A stretch of DNA of 64,000 nt from Sinorhizobium medicae. GTDB taxonomy: Bacteria; Pseudomonadota; Alphaproteobacteria; Rhizobiales; Rhizobiaceae. The notes beneath the pieces are model-generated. The model was not told the DNA's origin. It was given only the letters and a program-made list of their open reading frames with translations, and made no database searches. The position numbers and the translations under genes are program-made. Below, piece by piece: positions 60,440-64,000 of this stretch. The stretch spans positions 186,001 to 250,000 of the forward strand of contig NZ_VITA01000003.1 of NCBI RefSeq assembly GCF_007827695.1, read 5' to 3'. Positions within the stretch are counted from its first letter, which is position 1, and every line of letters begins with the position of its first letter.

Positions 60440-61176
60440 TGTCGACCCCCAATCTTCTCGAATTGCACAACATCTCGAAGAGTTTCGGTGCGCTGACCGC
60501 GCTTCGCAACCTGAGCTTCCATATCGGTGAGGGTGAAGTCGTGGGGCTTTTGGGCGACAACGGCGCCGGCAAGTCGACGACCGTAAATCTCATCTCCGGC
60601 ATCCACAAGCCGACGGACGGCTATCTCAGCGTCGACGGCAAGAAGACGACCTTCACCTGCCGCTCGGATTCCGCCGATGCAGGCATCGAAACGATCTACC
60701 AGCACACCGCGCTGGTCGATTCCCTCTCGATTACCCGCAATATCTTCATGGGCCGTGAGCTGACCGATCGCCTCGGCTTCCTCAGACAGCGCGAGATGCG
60801 CGACATCGCCATGGAAGTCTTGCAAAACGCCGTGCACATCTCCGGCATCGATTCCCCGGATACGCTCGTCGGCAATCTCTCCGGCGGGCAGAAACAGGCG
60901 GTCGCAATTGCCCGCGCCGTCCACTTCAAGAAGCGCGTGCTACTCCTCGATGAGCCGACCTCGGCGCTCTCCGTACGCGAGACGGAAGCGCTGCTGAACC
61001 AGGTGCTGAAGCTCAAGGCGGAGAATGTGTCGAGCGTGCTGGTGACCCACAATCTCTACCACGCCTATCAGGTTTGCGACAGGTTCGTGATCATGAGCCA
61101 TGGCACGAAGGTTTTCGACGTGCAAAAGGCCGATACGACGATCAGCCAGCTAACCGAATATGTCGTGCTCACCTGA
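60436..61176 (+). CDS. Sugar ABC transporter ATP-binding protein, single domain
   Basis: This 246-residue protein has one nucleotide-binding domain with Walker A LGDNGAGKST, signature NLSGGQKQAV, Walker B RVLLLDEPTSALS and the switch His in VLVTHNLYHAY. CUT2 sugar ATPases usually have two fused domains of about 500 residues, so this single-domain form is of the type paired with binding protein and permease as in the FrcA/ThpA-like systems of rhizobia. The GTG at 60436 overlaps the permease stop (GTGATG); the ATG three bases later is equally possible. It ends the operon. Confidence 0.93.
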   Translation: MMSTPNLLELHNISKSFGALTALRNLSFHIGEGEVVGLLGDNGAGKSTTVNLISGIHKPTDGYLSVDGKKTTFTCRSDSADAGIETIYQHTALVDSLSITRNIFMGRELTDRLGFLRQREMRDIAMEVLQNAVHISGIDSPDTLVGNLSGGQKQAVAIARAVHFKKRVLLLDEPTSALSVRETEALLNQVLKLKAENVSSVLVTHNLYHAYQVCDRFVIMSHGTKVFDVQKADTTISQLTEYVVLT

Positions 61177-61623
61177 TGCCTTCAGAGCAAGAGGCAAATG
61201 CCTTGACTGTTTCCATGTCAGTGCACCAGTGATCAGGCCGGACGACGCCGCAAGGCGCAACACAGGGCCTGCGTGACGGCTTTGTCATCGAGTACTCTTG
61301 GAAGACGCGGCGGCCGCCGCCGAAAACCGAAGACGGGCTGCGTACAAGGCGATTTGAGAAACACCACCAAGGGCGGCTCAAATTCCGGAGCCGAGAATGG
61401 AGACGTCGCCTCCAACCTGGTCGGCTGGGAGGGGTTCGGACGCGATGGACTTCTTCGATAAACGGCAACCGACCATTTTGCGCTCAAAAGCGGTCTTAGG
61501 TGCGGAGACTCAGGAACCATTGAGCCAGCAGCTACCGGTACCGCTCCCTCGCCATAGGGGTTAGGATGCGCAGCTGGGAACGGGGCGGGCGCCTCGTCGG
61601 ACAACCCATGTCAGGAGGCCAGC
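61177..61623. other. 447-bp gap after the ABC transporter operon
   Basis: No gene is supported. Short frames on both strands lack ribosome sites. A small palindrome (AGGCA, AA, TGCCT) near 61193-61204 may help end the upstream transcript. The last 60 bases before 61624 should hold the acetyltransferase promoter; none was picked out. Confidence 0.4.
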
Positions 61624-62208
61624 GTGAAATCCCCAACAGTGAGAGTTATGGCCGGGACCGAGGAAGATCTGGCGATCGAAACGGTCTTGCTGGCATTTGC
61701 AGCGGATCCTATGGCGCGATGGACCTGGCCGCATGCACACCAGTACCTTGCGGCCATGCCGCGAATGATCCGGGCGTTCGGGAGCAGCGCATTCTCCAAC
61801 GGGGGCGCCTTCTGCACCGACGGCTACGCCGGGACGGCGCTGTGGCTGTCGCCTGGGGTGCATTCGGACGAGGAAGGGCTTGGTGCGGTGCTCGAGAGCA
61901 CGGTTTCGCGCTCTCTTGCCCCCGAAACCACGGCCATATTCGAGCAGATGGCCACGTACCACCCGACCGAACCTCATTGGTACCTGCCCCTGATCGGCGT
62001 CGACCCGGCGCATCAAGGCGAAGGTCACGGCGACGCCTTGATGACGTACGCACTCGCACGGTGCGATCGCGATCACGCGCCAGCCTATTTGGAATCCTCA
62101 AATCCGCGCAACATTCCGTTCTATCGACGCTACGGCTTCGAACCACTCGGCGCGATTCAGGTCGGTTCGTCGCCGACGCTCGTCCCGATGCTGCGGCGGT
62201 CGCGTTGA
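61624..62208 (+). CDS. GNAT-family N-acetyltransferase
   Basis: This 194-residue enzyme has the acetyl-CoA loop in WYLPLIGVDPAHQGEGHGDALM (Q/RxxGxG/A form, key part HQGEGHGDAL) and the downstream beta-bulge region YLESSNPRNIPFYRRYGFEPLG. The first part, with FAADPMARWTWPHAHQYL, is typical of acetyltransferases acting on small amines. The substrate is unknown. The start is a GTG with AGGAGG 5 bases upstream. It stands alone, divergent from no gene and 248 bp before the arginase-like gene end. Confidence 0.9.
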   Translation: MKSPTVRVMAGTEEDLAIETVLLAFAADPMARWTWPHAHQYLAAMPRMIRAFGSSAFSNGGAFCTDGYAGTALWLSPGVHSDEEGLGAVLESTVSRSLAPETTAIFEQMATYHPTEPHWYLPLIGVDPAHQGEGHGDALMTYALARCDRDHAPAYLESSNPRNIPFYRRYGFEPLGAIQVGSSPTLVPMLRRSR

Positions 62209-62455
62209 GCCCTCAGCGGCTATAGCTGTTGCAATGTGAGCTTTGCCGGTCGCCGAGTTGGTTAGAACCGCGCCGTTCTATGTGGGTCGACGCATCCTGC
62301 CGATCGTCGGTCACCATCATCAGCCGAGGCCGCCGAGTTATAGACCTGACAGGCCGCGGCCGCCCCACTTGGGAACGCCACAACCGTGCCTGCCGACCTC
62401 CGCCGGGCTAGTGCTCAATTGGAGCCGGAAGGGAAAAGTCTGCTCTAGGGCACGT

Positions 62456-63379
62456 TTATCGGATATCCGCCCTTCGGCGATCGACCAGGGGCGCTGCAGT
62501 TCCGAGCGCTGCCGCTAGTACATCGGCCAGGCCGCGCCCGGCGCTGCCGTCCGCATCAAGACGTGGATTGTAAATGGTGATCTCGATGCCAACCGCCTTG
62601 CCGCTCGCCAAGGCAACCCGAAGTGCGACCCCTAGCTCGTCCCACGACAAACCGCCCGGAACGCGGAAATCGACAGCCGGCATGACAACGTCGTCGAGGC
62701 AATCCGCGTCGAGATGGATGAAGAAGCCGTCCAATGCCTCTCGGGTCAGGTGGTCGACCGCTTTGCGCGCGGCGGCCTCGATGCCCATCGCGCGCACGGC
62801 GGGAAGGTCGATCGCCTTGAGCTCTTTAGGGAGCGGCTGGCTTCCGTACTCCTCCTGATCCTTATGGTCGCGATACGCGAACGCCACAGCGTCTTCGGGA
62901 CGGACCAGAGGACCGCGACCTTCAATGTCGGTCAGGTGCGACGGGCCGTAGCCAGTGACCAGGGCAAGGTCCATCGAGGCGCCCTCACCATTGGGTTCCG
63001 CCTCGGGCTGGAAGAAATCGGCGTTGCCGTCGATGAAGAACAGGCCGTAACGGCCGCGCCGTCGAAACGCGAGCATCGAGCCCAGCACGATCGTGCAATC
63101 CCCGCCGAGCACTACCGGAAATTCGCGCGCGTCAAGCACCGCTTCCACCGCGTCGGCGAGCTTGGGAGACCACGCCGCAATTGCCCTGGCATTCAGGATG
63201 CCAGTCTCGGCATCAGGCGTCGGCTCCTTTGAAAGCACCGCCAGCCGATCGGCGCGGCGCGCATGGATGCGCTCCGCAAGACCGAGGCCCAGGAGCTGGT
63301 CAGGCAAGTGCTCCACACCGTCGGTCGCGAGGCCCAGTGTAGAGGGGGCTTCGAGAATCGCATAGGGAAGGGTCGGCAT
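62456..63379 (-). CDS. Arginase/agmatinase-fold protein with altered metal ligands
   Basis: This 307-residue protein has the ureohydrolase fold: VVLGGDCTIVLGSM, GLFFIDGNADFFQPE and GFFIHLDADCLDDVVMPA, in the positions of the GGDHS, DAHxD and SxDxDxxDP motifs. Compared with arginase, the His of GGDH is Cys and the His of DAHxD is Asn, so two of the usual manganese ligands are missing, whereas the DxD ligands remain. The substrate is therefore uncertain, although arginine, agmatine or formiminoglutamate are the family's substrates. GGAG lies 6 bases before the ATG. It is the second gene after the ferritin-like gene, 20 bp away. Confidence 0.85.
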   Translation of the reverse strand: MPTLPYAILEAPSTLGLATDGVEHLPDQLLGLGLAERIHARRADRLAVLSKEPTPDAETGILNARAIAAWSPKLADAVEAVLDAREFPVVLGGDCTIVLGSMLAFRRRGRYGLFFIDGNADFFQPEAEPNGEGASMDLALVTGYGPSHLTDIEGRGPLVRPEDAVAFAYRDHKDQEEYGSQPLPKELKAIDLPAVRAMGIEAAARKAVDHLTREALDGFFIHLDADCLDDVVMPAVDFRVPGGLSWDELGVALRVALASGKAVGIEITIYNPRLDADGSAGRGLADVLAAALGTAAPLVDRRRADIR

Positions 63380-63399
63380 GCGCGTCTCCGCTCGCTGAT

Positions 63400-64000
63400 T
63401 CAGGTACTTTTTATCTTGCCGTTCATGCCATTCGGGTAAAAGCCACCCTTACTCGTGCCTTCCTTGTCCGAGAGATACACAATGCGTAGGACCTCTTGCG
63501 GAGTCCGGCTGAACGCAATCGCGTCCGGCGTCGAGGGAACAATGTTGGCGTTGCCATCCTCCTGAATGCCTTGATCCTTGTCGTCCGCGCCATCGATCTT
63601 GTCCCGGGCGTCGGATACCGCCTGTGCGGCCTTCCAGGCTTCTTCGCCCTTTCGATACAGGGTCGATCGGGCCATTCCCATGTGATAAGCCTCAACCGCC
63701 AGAATGCCCGCGGCCGCGGCGAGAAAGTCCTTGTTCTTGAGGACGGTCGCTGCTCCGGCATACGCGGTAACGCCAACATCTTCGAATAGCATACCGCCGA
63801 GCACGAAGTTCGTCTCGTTACCAAACGGATCAAAGTCCTCGCCGAGCCCCGCCGCTTTCGCGACCGCAGCAAAGCCGCCGTCGAAATCAATGGCCGGTCT
63901 CGGTACAGCCTGATCTGCGAGCGTCTTGCGATAGAACCGGACGTGCGCAAGTTCGTTTTCCGCAACCTCCCGCATGAACTCGCGGATCGCCGGCGTATCG
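63400..64000 (-). CDS. Ferritin-like domain protein (partial at the window edge)
   Basis: The frame is open to the end of the window, so the N-terminus is missing and about 200 residues are visible. The di-iron type helix pattern is seen in EVAENELAHVRFYRKTLA (ExxxxxxH) and AGILAVEAYHMGMARSTLY (E and YH), as in ferritin-like desiccation-related proteins. It may store iron or protect from oxidation. The C-terminal part, IVPSTPDAIAFSRTPQEVLRIVYLS, shortened to AFSRTPQEVLRIVYLS, is also typical of that family. It precedes the arginase-like gene by 20 bp, so the two are probably one operon. Confidence 0.82.
   Translation of the reverse strand, partial: DTPAIREFMREVAENELAHVRFYRKTLADQAVPRPAIDFDGGFAAVAKAAGLGEDFDPFGNETNFVLGGMLFEDVGVTAYAGAATVLKNKDFLAAAAGILAVEAYHMGMARSTLYRKGEEAWKAAQAVSDARDKIDGADDKDQGIQEDGNANIVPSTPDAIAFSRTPQEVLRIVYLSDKEGTSKGGFYPNGMNGKIKST

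Noticed and set aside
1-64000. CRISPR arrays, tRNA or rRNA genes, insertion sequences, attachment sites
   Set aside because: I looked for regularly spaced repeats, tRNA-like cloverleafs, transposase motifs and long inverted repeats and saw none. A search with dedicated programs could still find short or degenerate ones.

Overview
The window reads as an accessory, plasmid-like segment of an alphaproteobacterium of the Rhizobiales, most likely Sinorhizobium/Ensifer. The grounds are a rhizobial bcsN-A-B-Z cellulose cluster, FixK/FNR-type anaeroboxes, GGAG-type ribosome sites and about 60 percent G+C by eye. From memory, the left part (PPK2, two basic amino-acid decarboxylases, arcABC) resembles a stretch of the S. 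meliloti pSymA megaplasmid. No tRNA, rRNA, insertion sequence, phage gene, CRISPR array or replication origin was seen.

Region 1 (1-21 kb) is an energy, pH and arginine module. It holds a polyphosphate kinase 2, a Ca2+/H+ antiporter coupled to a VIT-like membrane protein, an operon of arginine decarboxylase (adiA-like), ornithine decarboxylase (speF-like), the putrescine/ornithine antiporter potE and an orphan amino-acid-binding protein. It continues with a CDF cation transporter, an AdiC-like antiporter, a group of exported proteins (168 aa, DUF2950, DUF3300, 86 aa) and the arginine deiminase operon arcA-arcB-arcC. Three FNR/FixK-type anaeroboxes were found here: a perfect one before adiA, one before arcA and one before the 86-aa gene. 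Two sit at the expected distance from a -10 element. The parts fit a low-oxygen programme that consumes protons, yields ATP from arginine and exchanges substrates for polyamines.

Region 2 (20.6-31 kb) is a cellulose synthesis operon: bcsN, bcsA, bcsB, bcsZ and a TPR gene where other bacteria have bcsC, with overlapping start and stop codons.

Region 3 (31-46 kb) is a redox and electrophile-detoxification island: a FabMG-like reductase, an AraC regulator, five short-chain dehydrogenases (one broken by two frameshifts), flavin reductase, DUF1330, antibiotic-biosynthesis-monooxygenase-like protein, DoxX, SnoaL-like protein, WrbA, an F420-reductase-like protein, pirin, a LysR regulator, an exported metallo-beta-lactamase-fold protein and a second AraC regulator. 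Operator-like repeats lie before doxX, wrbA and pirin.

Region 4 (46-56 kb) carries mostly envelope and transport genes: exported amidohydrolase, glycine-zipper lipoprotein, AI-2E-family permease, SLC13 permease, and an AbgT transporter with an M20 peptidase opposite an AraC regulator.

Region 5 (56-64 kb) has a GntR regulator divergent from an aldehyde dehydrogenase plus a CUT2-type ABC transporter. After it come a GNAT acetyltransferase, an arginase-fold protein with altered metal ligands and a ferritin-like gene cut by the window edge.
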